Source: Membranihabitans maritimus (lineage in GTDB: Bacteria > Bacteroidota > Bacteroidia > Chitinophagales > Saprospiraceae). From it: a DNA stretch of 64,000 nt. The notes under the pieces are model-generated. The model had not been told where the DNA came from and did not search any database. It was given only the letters and a program-made list of their open reading frames with translations. The translations under genes were made by a program, and so were the position numbers. The number at the start of each line of letters is the position of its first letter. Position 1 is the first letter of the stretch. The DNA is taken from NCBI RefSeq assembly GCF_021729145.1, contig NZ_JAJSLW010000007.1, positions 137,067 through 201,066 on the forward strand, in the 5' to 3' direction. Below are positions 27,017 to 37,382 of this stretch, piece after piece.

Positions 27017-28162
27017 ATGGATATAGCCAATTTAAAAGTAGGAATATTAGGAGGTGGGCAATTGGGTAAAATGCTCAATTATACGGGTAATCAGTGGAAC
27101 CTGGCTTTGTGGAACCTGGATAAAGACCCAACCTTTCCTGCATCTATCAATGCCTATAAATTTCAGGAAGGAGACTTCAAGAATTACGACGATGTTATGA
27201 AATTCGGACGTCAGATGGATATTTTGACGATTGAAATAGAACACGTAAATATTCAGGCTTTATTTGACCTGAAAAAAGAAGGCATAAAAATTCACCCCGA
27301 TCCGGATGCTCTTCAAATTATAAAGGATAAATACATACAAAATGCATTTTACGTCTCCCATGAATTACCAACCCCTAATTATCGGAAATTTGAATCCGAA
27401 ATCGAAATTGTAGAAGCGATCAAAAGCTCGAAACTTGAAATACCGTTTGTACAAAAAACCCGGGGAGAAGGGTATGATGGGAGGGGTGTAAAAATAGTTA
27501 ACAACACTAACGACCTAAAAGACCTTCTTCCAGGACCTTGTATTACCGAAGATAAAACTGAAATATACAAGGAAGTGGCAGTCGTAGTTGCAAGAAATGA
27601 AGTTGGGGAAGTCAAATGCTTTGACCCTGTCGAAATGGTATTCAATGAACAAAATATGCTTGACTACCTTTTCGCCCCTGCTGAAATATCAAAAGAAATA
27701 CATGAAAAACTATACGAATATTCGCACAAGACTATTGAAGCCTTTGGAATCTGCGGTTTGCTTGCTATAGAATTTTTTCTGGATACAAATGGCAAAGTAT
27801 TTATAAATGAAGTAGCCCCACGCCCCCACAACAGTGGCCACCATACCCTGGAAAATGCAGTTACTTCGCAATTTGAACAGCATTTACGCGGAATACTAAA
27901 TCTTCCACTTGGGAGTACAGGACTTCTTCAGCCTGCAGCTATGCTCAATATCCTGGGGGAACCCGGATATGAAGGGCCTCCCTATTACAAAGGAATGGAA
28001 AAAGTTATGGCCATTCCCAATGTACATGTACATATCTATGGCAAACCAGTGACACGTCCTTACCGTAAAATGGGACATATTACGGTATGTGGTACAAACC
28101 GCAATGAAATTGATGAAAAAGTAAAAAAAGTACAAAACACACTAAAAGTTATTTCAAAATGA
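27017..28162 (+). CDS. purK: 5-(carboxyamino)imidazole ribonucleotide synthase PurK
   Basis: 381 aa ATP-grasp enzyme that makes N5-CAIR from AIR, bicarbonate and ATP. Landmarks are [13 protein letters not shown] at residues 8-20, [18 protein letters not shown] near 144, [20 protein letters not shown] near 268 and the C-terminal [19 protein letters not shown]. Normal length. It overlaps purE by 4 bp (ATGA), so the two consecutive enzymes are translationally coupled. Confidence 0.96.
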   Translation: MDIANLKVGILGGGQLGKMLNYTGNQWNLALWNLDKDPTFPASINAYKFQEGDFKNYDDVMKFGRQMDILTIEIEHVNIQALFDLKKEGIKIHPDPDALQIIKDKYIQNAFYVSHELPTPNYRKFESEIEIVEAIKSSKLEIPFVQKTRGEGYDGRGVKIVNNTNDLKDLLPGPCITEDKTEIYKEVAVVVARNEVGEVKCFDPVEMVFNEQNMLDYLFAPAEISKEIHEKLYEYSHKTIEAFGICGLLAIEFFLDTNGKVFINEVAPRPHNSGHHTLENAVTSQFEQHLRGILNLPLGSTGLLQPAAMLNILGEPGYEGPPYYKGMEKVMAIPNVHVHIYGKPVTRPYRKMGHITVCGTNRNEIDEKVKKVQNTLKVISK

Positions 28163-28659
28163 ATAAAGTAAGCATAATAATGGGATCCGATTCGGATCTT
28201 CCCGTAATGAAAGATGCGGCTGAAATTCTTGACTATTTCGGCATCTCATATGAACTTACCATTGTTTCTGCTCACAGAACCCCGGACAGGATGTTTTCTT
28301 ATGCACGTACCGCCAGAGAAAAAGGGGTAAAAGTGGTTATAGCTGGGGCCGGAGGGGCAGCCCACCTGCCAGGCATGGTTGCTTCACTCACTTCCCTACC
28401 TGTGATTGGCGTACCTATTAAATCATCTAACAGTATTGACGGTTGGGACAGTATACTTTCGATTCTTCAAATGCCTAATGGTATTCCCGTAGCCACCGTG
28501 GCCCTTAACGCAGCAAAGAATGCGGGAATATTAGCTGCCAGCATTTTGGGTTCATCTAATCCGGATATTGCTAATAAGCTGGATGCTTATAAGCTCGAAT
28601 TATCAAATAAAGTAAATGAAAAAATAAAGAAAGTCGCTGAGGAATACCCTAATAAATAA
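28159..28659 (+). CDS. purE: N5-carboxyaminoimidazole ribonucleotide mutase PurE
   Basis: 166 aa. Converts N5-CAIR to CAIR, the step after PurK. Landmarks are [12 protein letters not shown] at residues 6-17, the [10 protein letters not shown] block near 39, and [20 protein letters not shown] near 63. This is the class I mutase, consistent with the adjacent purK. Confidence 0.97.
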   Translation: MNKVSIIMGSDSDLPVMKDAAEILDYFGISYELTIVSAHRTPDRMFSYARTAREKGVKVVIAGAGGAAHLPGMVASLTSLPVIGVPIKSSNSIDGWDSILSILQMPNGIPVATVALNAAKNAGILAASILGSSNPDIANKLDAYKLELSNKVNEKIKKVAEEYPNK

Positions 28660-29435
28660 GGCTGTTTCTACAGAGCATAATGGAAGGCATCCCCCGGAAT
28701 AAGTTTTTCAAATTAGGGAACTTAATTTGCCGAAAGAGATTAAAACCGGGTTGCCAATTCTTACTTTTCTCTTTAATAGAATGACAGAATTAAAGCCTTT
28801 TGCCTGAAATGATCAAACCAGGAAATTTAATGAAGTCGGCCTCCTTAATTACTCTGTAATAATTCTAAGGTAAGCTCCTGAGTTCTGTTTTGACCATATG
28901 GCCAGTCCCGGCAAACAGAAACTCTTACTATTCCCCCCCAAGTCCATAAAAATAATATAATCAATTCGAAAGGATTTCACTTTTCACCATGAGGGTATTA
29001 ATCAAACCTGCCTTCGATGATTTTTAGAATTCAGAACAATTGAAAACAGGAAGGTTCGACGAAAAGGGATAAATACATAATGGACTAATTAGAGCTATAT
29101 TGAGGAAGAGGATCGCTCCTATCAAGTAATACCTCCTTTATTGCAATTCTCATGATTGGATCAAGAAGGTCAATCTTTACGCGCCCTCCCTTAGCTTTAT
29201 CCCCATTAAATTCAGAAGCTTCTTCACCTATTCCCCTTACACTCCGTCGAAACTTATAACTATCTGTCGAGGTCAGGTGAATTACAAATATGTCAAAATA
29301 AAAATATGTCCAATTTTATTTAAGGGCATCAAAATATTCCCGGAAATAGAAACCATATCGTACAAGAAATAAACCTCATGAAATAGGCTTGTAAAAACTA
29401 TTCCCGGAAATAATATATCCTATTGTCTGGCATCT
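28660..29435. other. Gene-poor region downstream of purE
   Basis: 775 bp. It contains a coding-like remnant on the minus strand (29085-29312, listed separately) and two copies of TATTCCCGGAAATA about 62 bp apart near 29335 and 29399. Otherwise no ORF, RNA or terminator that I can support. Confidence 0.5.
29085..29312 (-). pseudogene. Coding-like gene remnant, C-terminal end only
   Basis: A 75-codon open stretch with protein-like composition (for example FRRSVRGIGEEASEF and GGRVKIDLLDPIMRIAIKEV) ending at TAG. It is preceded in frame by a TAA and has no usable start codon before an internal ATG, so it looks like the tail of a decayed or truncated gene. I do not recognise the family. Confidence 0.4.
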
Positions 29436-30023
29436 CTAACTAATATTGCCTCCTTTTTCAAGAACTTCAAATACGCCTTCGAGCCAAATACCATGAGCGG
29501 TATAGAAATAAGCTCCGAAAGGGTTTCCTTCTTCCTTCTTCCTAACTACTTTAAGCCAAATTACTTTTTCGTCTAAAACTCTGATCGGTACTAAATAGTA
29601 AGCCTCTTGGTTCTTGGTCTTTGGTTTTGAATACGCTCTGCTTCCACTCAAATTCTTCCATTTCAGCCCTTCCTGACGAGAATTTACTATTCCTGGTCTG
29701 GACTCTGCTGTGCTTACAATTTTATTAAGCACTCTCTGATAATCACTTTTTTGAAAAGCAAAAGTATCTGTAGAAACCCAACTGGTATCTTTTAAAGTGC
29801 CCAATGCGTTATTAAAATACAAATGATCTGGCCGAGGCACAGTAAAAACTTCACCTGCATTTTCCGGATCGGAATTTACTTTTTCTATAGCAGAATTAAA
29901 ATTCATTGCATCGAACCAGAATTCGGATTCAAAACCATTGTCGGGAGTCAAATCCTTGAATGAAGAATCCAGACTACAGGAAAAAACAAGTAGTGTCAAT
30001 AAGGTAAACAAATAAAATCTCAT
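29436..30023 (-). CDS. Uncharacterised lipoprotein
   Basis: 195 aa from the ATG at 30023 (MRFYLFTLLTLLVFSC), a clean lipoprotein signal with lipobox VFSC and Cys at residue 16. The mature part begins LDSSFKDLTPDNGFESEFWF and is mixed alpha/beta with no Cys and no recognised domain. An in-frame TTG six codons upstream (30041) is a weaker start. It stands alone between gene-poor regions, so context gives no function. Confidence 0.65.
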   Translation of the reverse strand: MRFYLFTLLTLLVFSCSLDSSFKDLTPDNGFESEFWFDAMNFNSAIEKVNSDPENAGEVFTVPRPDHLYFNNALGTLKDTSWVSTDTFAFQKSDYQRVLNKIVSTAESRPGIVNSRQEGLKWKNLSGSRAYSKPKTKNQEAYYLVPIRVLDEKVIWLKVVRKKEEGNPFGAYFYTAHGIWLEGVFEVLEKGGNIS

Positions 30024-31210
30024 AATACAGTTTTTGGTCAATTATCAATCTATGCAACACCTTCAAATTCATGCGTTGACTTCGAATCTGTTCTACTAGA
30101 AAGTTGTAATTAAAACCAAAAGAAGATTACTTCATCCAGAAGAGGATGTCCTTCGAAACCCCAATTAATTATAGAACTGTCAATGAAGACAGTATAAGTA
30201 TTGGTTATTAAAGCCAGCCGTTAAATGCTTACTTTTTTCCAGGCCAAAAACATGTAGAAACCTACTCATTCAATGCTTTCAGCGTAATTGGCATTTATAC
30301 ATTGTAGTCTTTAGTCCCATAAATACATATAATAGATAGTTACCACATGATTACAATAACAACTATTGTGGTACATCAAAACCATTATATTTAAGGTCTA
30401 TCAAGACTTAGCCTTATTAAATTTAATTCATAGATAATAAAGCTTTTACGTTACTCCCCTTTTGATCCAAACTACATCTATGATGATTGATATTGCCCAT
30501 TAAATGGAAAAGAAATAACCGCTTTCATCATCGAAATCGGAATATAACAGTTACATCAAAATATCCGAGTTTCTCTTCGATACGATTCGTTTTTATTTCC
30601 ACCAAACGGAACAATACAGAACACCAAAGAATATTCAAGAAGCCTGTTTGCAATAATTCTCCGACTGTATTAATACTTTACTTGCAAAAACGGAAAATCA
30701 TATACAACTAATTATTTATAAACTTGCAAATCATTCCAATTTTTACTCAAATTTGAATTTAAGTCACTCGTTTTAAAATAATTATGCACTCCAGTCTCCT
30801 TACTTTCAAATTGGCAATATCCATGCCAAAGCTTTAAGAATACATTAACATTGTGGTAAAATATAATGAGATCAAAATCTCATGGTCTAATTTTTATATA
30901 TATAATTACATATTGATAAGTTTTAATATTATCAACATATAACATATATTAATAATTAAATATCAAATATTAAATCAAACACTTTACTTTGGTAATTCAC
31001 CTCCGATGAAAATAAGTTATCTGTATTTCTGAAATTTGATATTACATTAAAAAAAATATATACTTTTTATGATTTTAACAATCACTTGTGGAGCTAACAA
31101 ATAAAAATTACGTATCAAGTAAATACAAATTCGTTCTTTAACATGTATTACGGATACCATTTTTAGATTATACTGAAAAATAACCTTAGTTAATACACTC
31201 ACTAAATGAT

Positions 31211-31336
31211 ATGAAAAGAACTAAATGGGGTATTACTGATAGAGCATTTCGAGAACTAAATAGTAATTATAAAATTATCAAGCCGGAAGATGATACTCTT
31301 CCAAAGTACTCTCCATTGATCTCTCAATTAAATTGA
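31211..31336 (+). CDS. Possible small ORF of 41 aa
   Basis: Opens MKRTKWGITDRAFRELN and ends at TGA; it is hydrophilic and protein-like, with no recognised motif or clear ribosome binding site. It is in the same direction as the AraC gene. It may be a real small protein, a remnant, or chance. Confidence 0.2.
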   Translation: MKRTKWGITDRAFRELNSNYKIIKPEDDTLPKYSPLISQLN

Positions 31337-31397
31337 AGAATTAATAAGTATGCCCTCTTTATATTTCGTTGAAAAAATACCTAAAGAATAAAAAAAA

Positions 31398-31488
31398 GAA
31401 TCTGCTTTGCATTAATTGACCAAAATTATAAGATAAAAAGTTGTGCTAACTCTTGATTAATAGAAGGAGTGATATGCAAAACAGATTC
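31398..31488. repeat. Interrupted inverted repeat upstream of the AraC regulator
   Basis: GAATCTGCTTTGCAT at 31398-31412 matches the reverse complement of 31474-31488 at 14 of 15 positions, with 61 bp between. The right arm overlaps the start of a 21-codon ORF (31474-31539) with a strong AAGGAG at 31464-31469, unusual for this window. It lies 85 bp before the AraC start codon and could be an operator pair or a leader structure. Confidence 0.45.
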
Positions 31489-31572
31489 AAGAGATTGATA
31501 TTTCAAAGTAAAAGAATTATTTATTTATTTTATTATTAATTATTATCAATAGTTTATAGTATATTAACATAA

Positions 31573-32424
31573 ATGAAAGCGCCCGTTAAAAAGATACTTT
31601 TCAAGAGTAATACTACTTATTCTATATCAGTATATAAAGAAAACGAAATATCAGTCCCCTGGCATTTACATGCTTCGCCTCAAATTTTATTTTCAAAGGG
31701 CCTGAAAGGTATGTTGCTATTAGGCAAAAGAATAGAAACAATCACTGAAGACAATATATTCTTTATCGCTTCTAACTTACCACATTCCTATAAATTCTCA
31801 AAGAAAACGAAGGGTGCTGAATCGTCCTACCTAAATATCATCTACTTAAACACTAATAAAATAAAATCTTTATCACAAAATTTTGCTGAATTCCAATCGC
31901 TGAGACAAAATTTCAATAATTTCGGATATAGTTTCAATGTTACTAAAAAAGAAGCACGAAAATTCCCTCCACTCTTTGACGACATTGAAGGTAAGTCTCA
32001 GCTTGATCAGGCCTTACATGTATTCAAAATTCTAGATGTACTCGGTAGTGCAAAGAAATTGAAAATACTTTCTTCTCCGAATTTGTCAATTAATGATAAT
32101 CCCAAAGAGGAAAGAATGAATAAGATACTGGCTTTTACATATGAGAATTTTACGAATCCGGTTGAATTAAATGATGTGGCAGAAATGGTACATTTGACGA
32201 AAGAGTCTTTCTGCCGATACTTCAAACAAAAAACCAATCAAACTTATATTTCTTTTTTGCTCGAGTTGAGAATCAATTTTGCCTGTCAAAAATTACAATT
32301 TACAAACTATACAATAAAAGATATTGCATACGAATCTGGATTTTCAAACGTACCTCATTTTAATAATCACTTTAGAAAAATAATGAATATGACCCCAACT
32401 GAATTTAGGAAGCTTAACTTATAA
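31573..32424 (+). CDS. AraC-family transcriptional regulator
   Basis: 283 aa. An N-terminal cupin-like sensor (about residues 10-150; HLHASPQILFSKGLKGMLLL) is followed by the double helix-turn-helix of AraC/XylS (about 180-280; LNDVAEMVHLTKESFCRYFK, IKDIAYESGFSNVPHFNNHF, RKIMNMTPTEFRK). The conserved second-HTH signature is complete. No sugar-use operon is adjacent, so the target is unknown. It converges with DUF368, 10 bp between stops. Confidence 0.9.
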   Translation: MKAPVKKILFKSNTTYSISVYKENEISVPWHLHASPQILFSKGLKGMLLLGKRIETITEDNIFFIASNLPHSYKFSKKTKGAESSYLNIIYLNTNKIKSLSQNFAEFQSLRQNFNNFGYSFNVTKKEARKFPPLFDDIEGKSQLDQALHVFKILDVLGSAKKLKILSSPNLSINDNPKEERMNKILAFTYENFTNPVELNDVAEMVHLTKESFCRYFKQKTNQTYISFLLELRINFACQKLQFTNYTIKDIAYESGFSNVPHFNNHFRKIMNMTPTEFRKLNL

Positions 32425-32434
32425 CGAAACAGGT

Positions 32435-33409
32435 TTAAGTCTCAGGACTGGTATTTTCATACCGCGAAAGCCAATAAATAAGAATTAAACCAATTATAAA
32501 ACACAATATAGCAGGTAGTACATAAGGCTTATCAATGCTTTCATTAAATGGTGATATGTTCAATTCTTGAATAATTTTAATATGATCCCCCTCAAAAGAA
32601 GTCCCGGGATCAATTTCAATAATTTTGCCGTCCTCTGTCTGACCCAAAATCGGTAACTTCCAGGGCCAGATCTTATTTAAAGACCCCAAAATAAAACCTG
32701 TCAATACCGCATAAGTTTGATTCCGATATCGCTTAAAAGTCCAACTCAAGACCCTTGAAAACAAAGCTAATCCCACAATCGCTCCCAGCCCAAAAACAGC
32801 AATTTTAATTATTGAAGTAACTTCTAACCCCGTCAAAATTGACTTTACATTACCCAATACCAAAGTATACATTCCCATTATTAGAAGCATAAAACTGCCT
32901 GAAATTCCCGGTAAAATCAATGCACTGATCGCAATCATTCCTGAAACTCCATACGCCCAGAAAGCATCCGTTCCCTGCACAGGCGATTGTACGGTAATGA
33001 AATAAGCAATAGCCGTACCCGATAAAAGTAAAACAATAGTAAACCAATTCCACTTTTGTATTTTGTTGGCAATAAATACTGCAGAAGCTAAAATCAATCC
33101 AAAAAACAATGACCACACTAAAACAGGATAATTTTCAATACAATAAGTCATTGCAAAAACACCTGTAATAAGTCCTCCCGCCATCCCGACAACCAGGGTA
33201 GATAAAAACACTCCATCAATTTTGTAAAAAAATGATTTGAACTGGCCCTGAACCAGCATCCCAATTGCTTTCCCATCAACATTCTTTATGGCATTTATCA
33301 GTCTTTCGTATATACCCGCCACAAAGGCTATCGTACCTCCGGATACGCCCGGGACAACTTCAGCTAGCCCCATAACAGCTCCTACAATAACCTGGAATTT
33401 ACTTTTCAA
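32435..33409 (-). CDS. DUF368 membrane protein (PopT-type polyprenyl phosphate transporter family)
   Basis: 324 aa with about nine membrane segments. The family repeats PGVSGGTIAFVAGIYERLI near residue 21 and PGISGSFMLLIMGMYTLVL near 166 are present. DUF368 proteins have been shown in some bacteria to return undecaprenyl phosphate across the inner membrane; this gene lies a few kilobases from uppP, which makes the same lipid carrier, though in a different transcription unit. Role here is by family. Confidence 0.85.
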   Translation of the reverse strand: MKSKFQVIVGAVMGLAEVVPGVSGGTIAFVAGIYERLINAIKNVDGKAIGMLVQGQFKSFFYKIDGVFLSTLVVGMAGGLITGVFAMTYCIENYPVLVWSLFFGLILASAVFIANKIQKWNWFTIVLLLSGTAIAYFITVQSPVQGTDAFWAYGVSGMIAISALILPGISGSFMLLIMGMYTLVLGNVKSILTGLEVTSIIKIAVFGLGAIVGLALFSRVLSWTFKRYRNQTYAVLTGFILGSLNKIWPWKLPILGQTEDGKIIEIDPGTSFEGDHIKIIQELNISPFNESIDKPYVLPAILCFIIGLILIYWLSRYENTSPET

Positions 33410-33431
33410 TATAGTTGCTTATTTAGTTTCC

Positions 33432-33439
33432 CAAATATA
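33432..33439 (-). promoter_or_regulatory. -7 box TATATTTG upstream of DUF368
   Basis: Exact TAnnTTTG match on the minus strand, 22 bp before the start codon at 33409; no clear -33 element. Confidence 0.4.
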
Positions 33440-33525
33440 TTCAAATAATGCGGAAAAGAAATAGTAGGCCTATCAAGTCTGAAAAATCAAAAATTTAAAT
33501 ATTATAACGTTGTAAATGCCTAATA

Positions 33526-34707
33526 TTAATGGTCCCGTCCCAGGAATTTACCGTTTTTCATAACATTTTCCATATTATTCAATATAGAACTATCTTTCAA
33601 AGGAAGACCTGTTTCCATACCCCACAATTCGGGTTCGCCTGCATCTAACCAAGCAGAGTACCATATTGATCCAACGGCTTTAATTGAGGCTTTCCATCTA
33701 TCTTCGACCATCCCTCCCATAGCCTCTCTATAGGCTTTTGCAAATTCAGGACATTGGGTTCTTACAAACTGACTCCCCCTGTCCTCAAAACAAAAATGGT
33801 CCATCTCATCTATTTGCGCACGTGCTGTTATTTCCGCATTCAAAACTTTATCTACAAGTTTATGACTCGACAATATTATTTCCCAGATAAAATCTACCTT
33901 ATTACCAATATATTCCGCTTTGCCCACCCAATGGGTAAATTCTCCTTCTGCAAACAATTCGGGTATTCTCGTTTCCCAAAATGCATGAATGCCTTCCTGT
34001 CCGGTAGCTTGTCCATTGTAATTACTGGTTGTATGTAAAGGGACATGTGCATCACTGATATAATGCCCCAATTCAGCACATTTTTGAAGAACTTCTGAAA
34101 CGGATCCTCCCTTCATTTCTTTGACAAGCTGATGATATCCGGATAAAAAATAATACGGTAGAATCCCGCTTTCAAGTAAGTTATCTTCAAAAATCAATTC
34201 CTCAAATGTATATTCTTCTGTTATAAAATCGGAAATAGAAAATTGATCATGGTAATAATGTTCTAAAAAATCAAGTGCTATTCCTACCGAATCCAGGGAT
34301 AAATTATAAGAATCATGCATGAGATGCAATTGCCCCGAATGAAATCCACAAAGTTCAACTGCGTGCACCTCCTCCCCTTGTTTTATACTCCAATTCCCCG
34401 TCATGGCCCGATCGAGAAAATAATTTCGTTGGAGAACACAACTATCTTCTTTCATCCAGCTATCTAGATCAATATAATGTCTCCATCCTTCATATGTATT
34501 GGCATATCTTCTTTTATCCGGATCAATTGCGTGTTCAGAAATATAATCAATATGCTCTTTAAATAACTGATTCAGAGGAGGAGGTACTGTGAAAATTGCG
34601 TAATAATTTATTTTCCTGTGAGCATAGAAACCCCACTCCATTTTCAAATGTAGAAACAAGAAAACGGTGAAAAAAACCAAAAAACAACACCTATATTTCG
34701 CTTTCAC
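33526..34707 (-). CDS. Zinc-dependent phospholipase C / S1-P1 nuclease-fold protein, exported
   Basis: 393 aa. An N-terminal signal peptide (about residues 1-25) is followed by WGFYAHRKINYYAIF, with the Trp and His of the Zn-dependent phospholipase C fold near the mature N-terminus. Further metal-ligand candidates are in RHYIDLDSW near 76, HLMHDSY near 135 and LGHYISDAHVPLHTTSNYNG near 212. Whether it is a lipase or a nuclease cannot be told. Its start overlaps the DUF4340 gene by 17 bp, so it is the last member of the gldA-F-G unit. Confidence 0.75.
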   Translation of the reverse strand: MKAKYRCCFLVFFTVFLFLHLKMEWGFYAHRKINYYAIFTVPPPLNQLFKEHIDYISEHAIDPDKRRYANTYEGWRHYIDLDSWMKEDSCVLQRNYFLDRAMTGNWSIKQGEEVHAVELCGFHSGQLHLMHDSYNLSLDSVGIALDFLEHYYHDQFSISDFITEEYTFEELIFEDNLLESGILPYYFLSGYHQLVKEMKGGSVSEVLQKCAELGHYISDAHVPLHTTSNYNGQATGQEGIHAFWETRIPELFAEGEFTHWVGKAEYIGNKVDFIWEIILSSHKLVDKVLNAEITARAQIDEMDHFCFEDRGSQFVRTQCPEFAKAYREAMGGMVEDRWKASIKAVGSIWYSAWLDAGEPELWGMETGLPLKDSSILNNMENVMKNGKFLGRDH

Positions 34708-35686
34708 TTACTCCTGAAGGTACGAAATGTTCGTACCCTACGAAAATCTTCTGCATTAAAAGGTGCTGGGTTAGAAATAATTTTCCATCACCTCTTAGTG
34801 TATAATACCGTTCAATTTGCTTTTTAACAGCACCCGGATCCTCGTAATCTACCCAGGCTTTGGGATAAAATTCCAATCGAATTTCTTCACCATCAATATT
34901 GCGAATATACATGCGACAAAAGGGAATACTTTTGTGAATTTTCGCCCTATTATCTTCGGGAAGGACTGCCTCACTGTATAAATTTTTAAGTCTCCTTTGC
35001 AATTCGAGGAGCAAGTATTTATTAAATGTATGGAATTCTCTTTTTGTACCGCCCAGCTTTGATATTTCCGGATTATTTCTATTGTTTTTACGTATACGAA
35101 AAGATTGATCCTGCCGAGAGGGATATTCTATCTCCAAAACCGAAATTTCATTAAGATCCGGTATCAGTTCCCTTGATTCCCAATCATTTTTTGACATGAT
35201 ATATCGGGTCCGAAGTCCTCCTTCAAACCCAGGAATATTTACTATTACAGGTATATCAGAGCCCTCACGAATCATAAAAGTACCACGTTCATCCGGTGTG
35301 ACTCCGCCGACATAAAAAGAAATTATAGATTCTTTATTTCCATCCAATACATCTACTTTCACACTTTGCGTACTAAGATCTTTAACTACATTATCCAGAG
35401 CTGGTTTGGGAACGAGTGAAGATACCCGTTGACGATTGAGTGTCATCAATAAATTATCAATGGCATCTTTTCTAATATAGCTTCCATCTTCATTTATCCA
35501 AATTCCTCTCTTTCTTGAAAATTCAAAAGAAGGACTATCACGGTTTATTATCCGAATATGCTGAACATTTGAAGTATCGGAAACATGCAATACTAATTCC
35601 TTACGGATATCTTCTCCGTCATATTGCATAACATATACACCTCCAGCCAACATTAATAAAACAATAATCGAAATCAAATACTTCAT
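34691..35686 (-). CDS. DUF4340 domain protein, partner of the GldFG ABC system
   Basis: 331 aa with one N-terminal membrane anchor (ISIIVLLMLAGGVYVM). The DUF4340 pattern is seen in RKGIWINEDGSYIRKDAIDNLL near residue 65 and VGGVTPDERGTFMIREG near 125. In many bacteria DUF4340 genes accompany GldG-like ABC-2 export systems. It starts 1 bp after gldG ends and overlaps the next gene. Function in the complex is unknown. Confidence 0.75.
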   Translation of the reverse strand: MKYLISIIVLLMLAGGVYVMQYDGEDIRKELVLHVSDTSNVQHIRIINRDSPSFEFSRKRGIWINEDGSYIRKDAIDNLLMTLNRQRVSSLVPKPALDNVVKDLSTQSVKVDVLDGNKESIISFYVGGVTPDERGTFMIREGSDIPVIVNIPGFEGGLRTRYIMSKNDWESRELIPDLNEISVLEIEYPSRQDQSFRIRKNNRNNPEISKLGGTKREFHTFNKYLLLELQRRLKNLYSEAVLPEDNRAKIHKSIPFCRMYIRNIDGEEIRLEFYPKAWVDYEDPGAVKKQIERYYTLRGDGKLFLTQHLLMQKIFVGYEHFVPSGVSESEI

Positions 35687-35687
35687 A

Positions 35688-37382
35688 TTATCTTCCGTAT
35701 TTCCACTTTCTGAAATAAATCCACAGTAAAGTAACCATTAAAAATAATACAATCGGACCACCAATATTGAATATCTGGTAATAAATTCCCGACTGTCTTA
35801 TCTTCTGCTGATCCAGCAGTCGCAACTGTATCTCTCGATTTCGCAATGATAATACCGACTCCATACCCGTCATATATTCTATTGCATTGATTAAAAAAGT
35901 CCTGTTAGCAAAAGTAAATTGTTCGTAACGATCATATCCCAAAGCTCTCGGCTCCCGGGTCTGAGGGTTTATTTCATTTCTCGCAATATCGCCATCCGAA
36001 ACAACCATAATTTTAGTCTCCTCTGAATTCTGCTTAAAAGATTGCTCCAATTGCTCTAACCCGGCTTTCATCTGCGGGGTAACACGATTTTTGTACAATG
36101 ATCCAAATACTCCCTCCAACATAACGGCTAGTGGCAAATTAGAATGATTAAAAGCTGACACATCGGGTTGGTACTGGACAATATTCAAGTCAATTTCCAC
36201 CGGGTTAAATTGGTAACGACTGTATCTCCCAGAAACAATTAAAGGAGTTTTCCGTACCCCCTTTCCTGATTCCAAAGTATCAATAGATGAGGCATAGGTT
36301 AGACGGATTCTATCCAACCCTTTGGTTATCGTGGATTCAGAACTGGGTATTGCTGCCAGGTAATAGTACCACGGGAAAAGATTAAATTGGCTTTCTCCAC
36401 CCATTTGCCCCACCTGCAAGGGGATTCTTGTATTATCTTCCAGGCTTAGCACCAGGTTGGTCTGTATCCGAACACCGTAATTAAAAAGCAAATCATCTAA
36501 ATTGAGATTTCGATCCGTAGCGACAAATTTTCCGACAGTTCTCAAACTGTCTTCGTTAACCCTCATTTTATCTAAGAGGAAAACTACTTTCCCTCCGTTC
36601 ATTATATACTGATCGAGAATAAATTTATCCCGATCTGAAAACGGACCTTGGGGTTTTGCCAATACAACAATATCAACCACCTCAGGAATATGGACCATCG
36701 AATCCAATTCTACTCTCGATGTATTATAATAGGCCCTTAAACTGCGTTCCAAATCTGCTGTCTCCAAAGGATTAAGCTCTCCATGTCCCGAGGTAAAAAC
36801 TACATTTTTTTTCCGGCTCTGAAACAACCTCAATAATCCACTAGTAAATTTATACTCAAGCAATGAAAGGGATTCATTAATTACCCGGTCATTGGGGACT
36901 CCTGCTCTATCTGCTTCCAGGAGGTTAATATACACTTTCTTTGATCCGTATTTTAATGAAGCATAAGGGTAAATCAATTTTTCAACAGATTCTCCGGTAA
37001 TATTAAGCCTTACTGGGGTCAAACCATCTTGTTGGAATTCCTGCCTTTGGCTATTTACTTCTTCCGGAGACCCTACTGAGGGATTTTCATATCGTATAAT
37101 AAGGTTGGGATTTTCGCGGGAATACCTAGTCAATAGATCGCGAGTGCCCTGTTCTAATTTTTTGAAAACAGCAGGAAAATCTCCAGTTAAATACACTTCA
37201 AGTATCATTCGGTCGTCAATTGACGCCAATATATTTTCTGTCGATGGCGATAATGTAAACCTTTTGTCTTCCGTTAGATCCCATCGAACATCAAGGTATG
37301 ATATGATGCCATTCAAGGCAATTAAGAATGCAATCATACCCAAAAAGTAAACCACAACATTTTTCTTCAAACCACTCTTCAT
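35688..37382 (-). CDS. gldG: Gliding-motility ABC transporter auxiliary subunit GldG
   Basis: 564 aa. N-terminal membrane helix (YFLGMIAFLIALNGIISYL), a large periplasmic ABC-type_uncharacterised domain (about residues 30-520; RFTLSPSTENILASIDDRM, FTSGHGELNP, VVLAKPQGPFSDRDKFILDQ) and a C-terminal helix (GGPIVLFLMVTLLWIYF) before a basic tail. With GldF and GldA this forms the ABC complex required for gliding in Flavobacterium johnsoniae. It overlaps gldF by 4 bp. Confidence 0.92.
   Translation of the reverse strand: MKSGLKKNVVVYFLGMIAFLIALNGIISYLDVRWDLTEDKRFTLSPSTENILASIDDRMILEVYLTGDFPAVFKKLEQGTRDLLTRYSRENPNLIIRYENPSVGSPEEVNSQRQEFQQDGLTPVRLNITGESVEKLIYPYASLKYGSKKVYINLLEADRAGVPNDRVINESLSLLEYKFTSGLLRLFQSRKKNVVFTSGHGELNPLETADLERSLRAYYNTSRVELDSMVHIPEVVDIVVLAKPQGPFSDRDKFILDQYIMNGGKVVFLLDKMRVNEDSLRTVGKFVATDRNLNLDDLLFNYGVRIQTNLVLSLEDNTRIPLQVGQMGGESQFNLFPWYYYLAAIPSSESTITKGLDRIRLTYASSIDTLESGKGVRKTPLIVSGRYSRYQFNPVEIDLNIVQYQPDVSAFNHSNLPLAVMLEGVFGSLYKNRVTPQMKAGLEQLEQSFKQNSEETKIMVVSDGDIARNEINPQTREPRALGYDRYEQFTFANRTFLINAIEYMTGMESVLSLRNREIQLRLLDQQKIRQSGIYYQIFNIGGPIVLFLMVTLLWIYFRKWKYGR

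Larger units (their letters stand above)
30024..31572. other. 1.5 kb very AT-rich gene-free region
   Basis: No ORF of credible size; the composition becomes extremely AT-rich from about 30700. It contains a TTGATAA/TTATCAA dyad near 30914-30936, a small ORF at 31211-31336 and a 15-bp interrupted inverted repeat at 31398-31488 upstream of the AraC gene. Confidence 0.5.

Noticed and set aside
29335-29412. Two copies of TATTCCCGGAAATA as an operator pair
   Set aside because: They lie downstream of the lipoprotein stop on the minus strand and within remnant DNA, not in front of a start codon.
30700-31570. Possible replication origin because of extreme AT content and a TTATCAACA DnaA-box-like site
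   Set aside because: Only isolated weak matches to the DnaA box and no dnaA, dnaN, gidA or rpmH nearby; gene orientations do not change in a replichore-like way.
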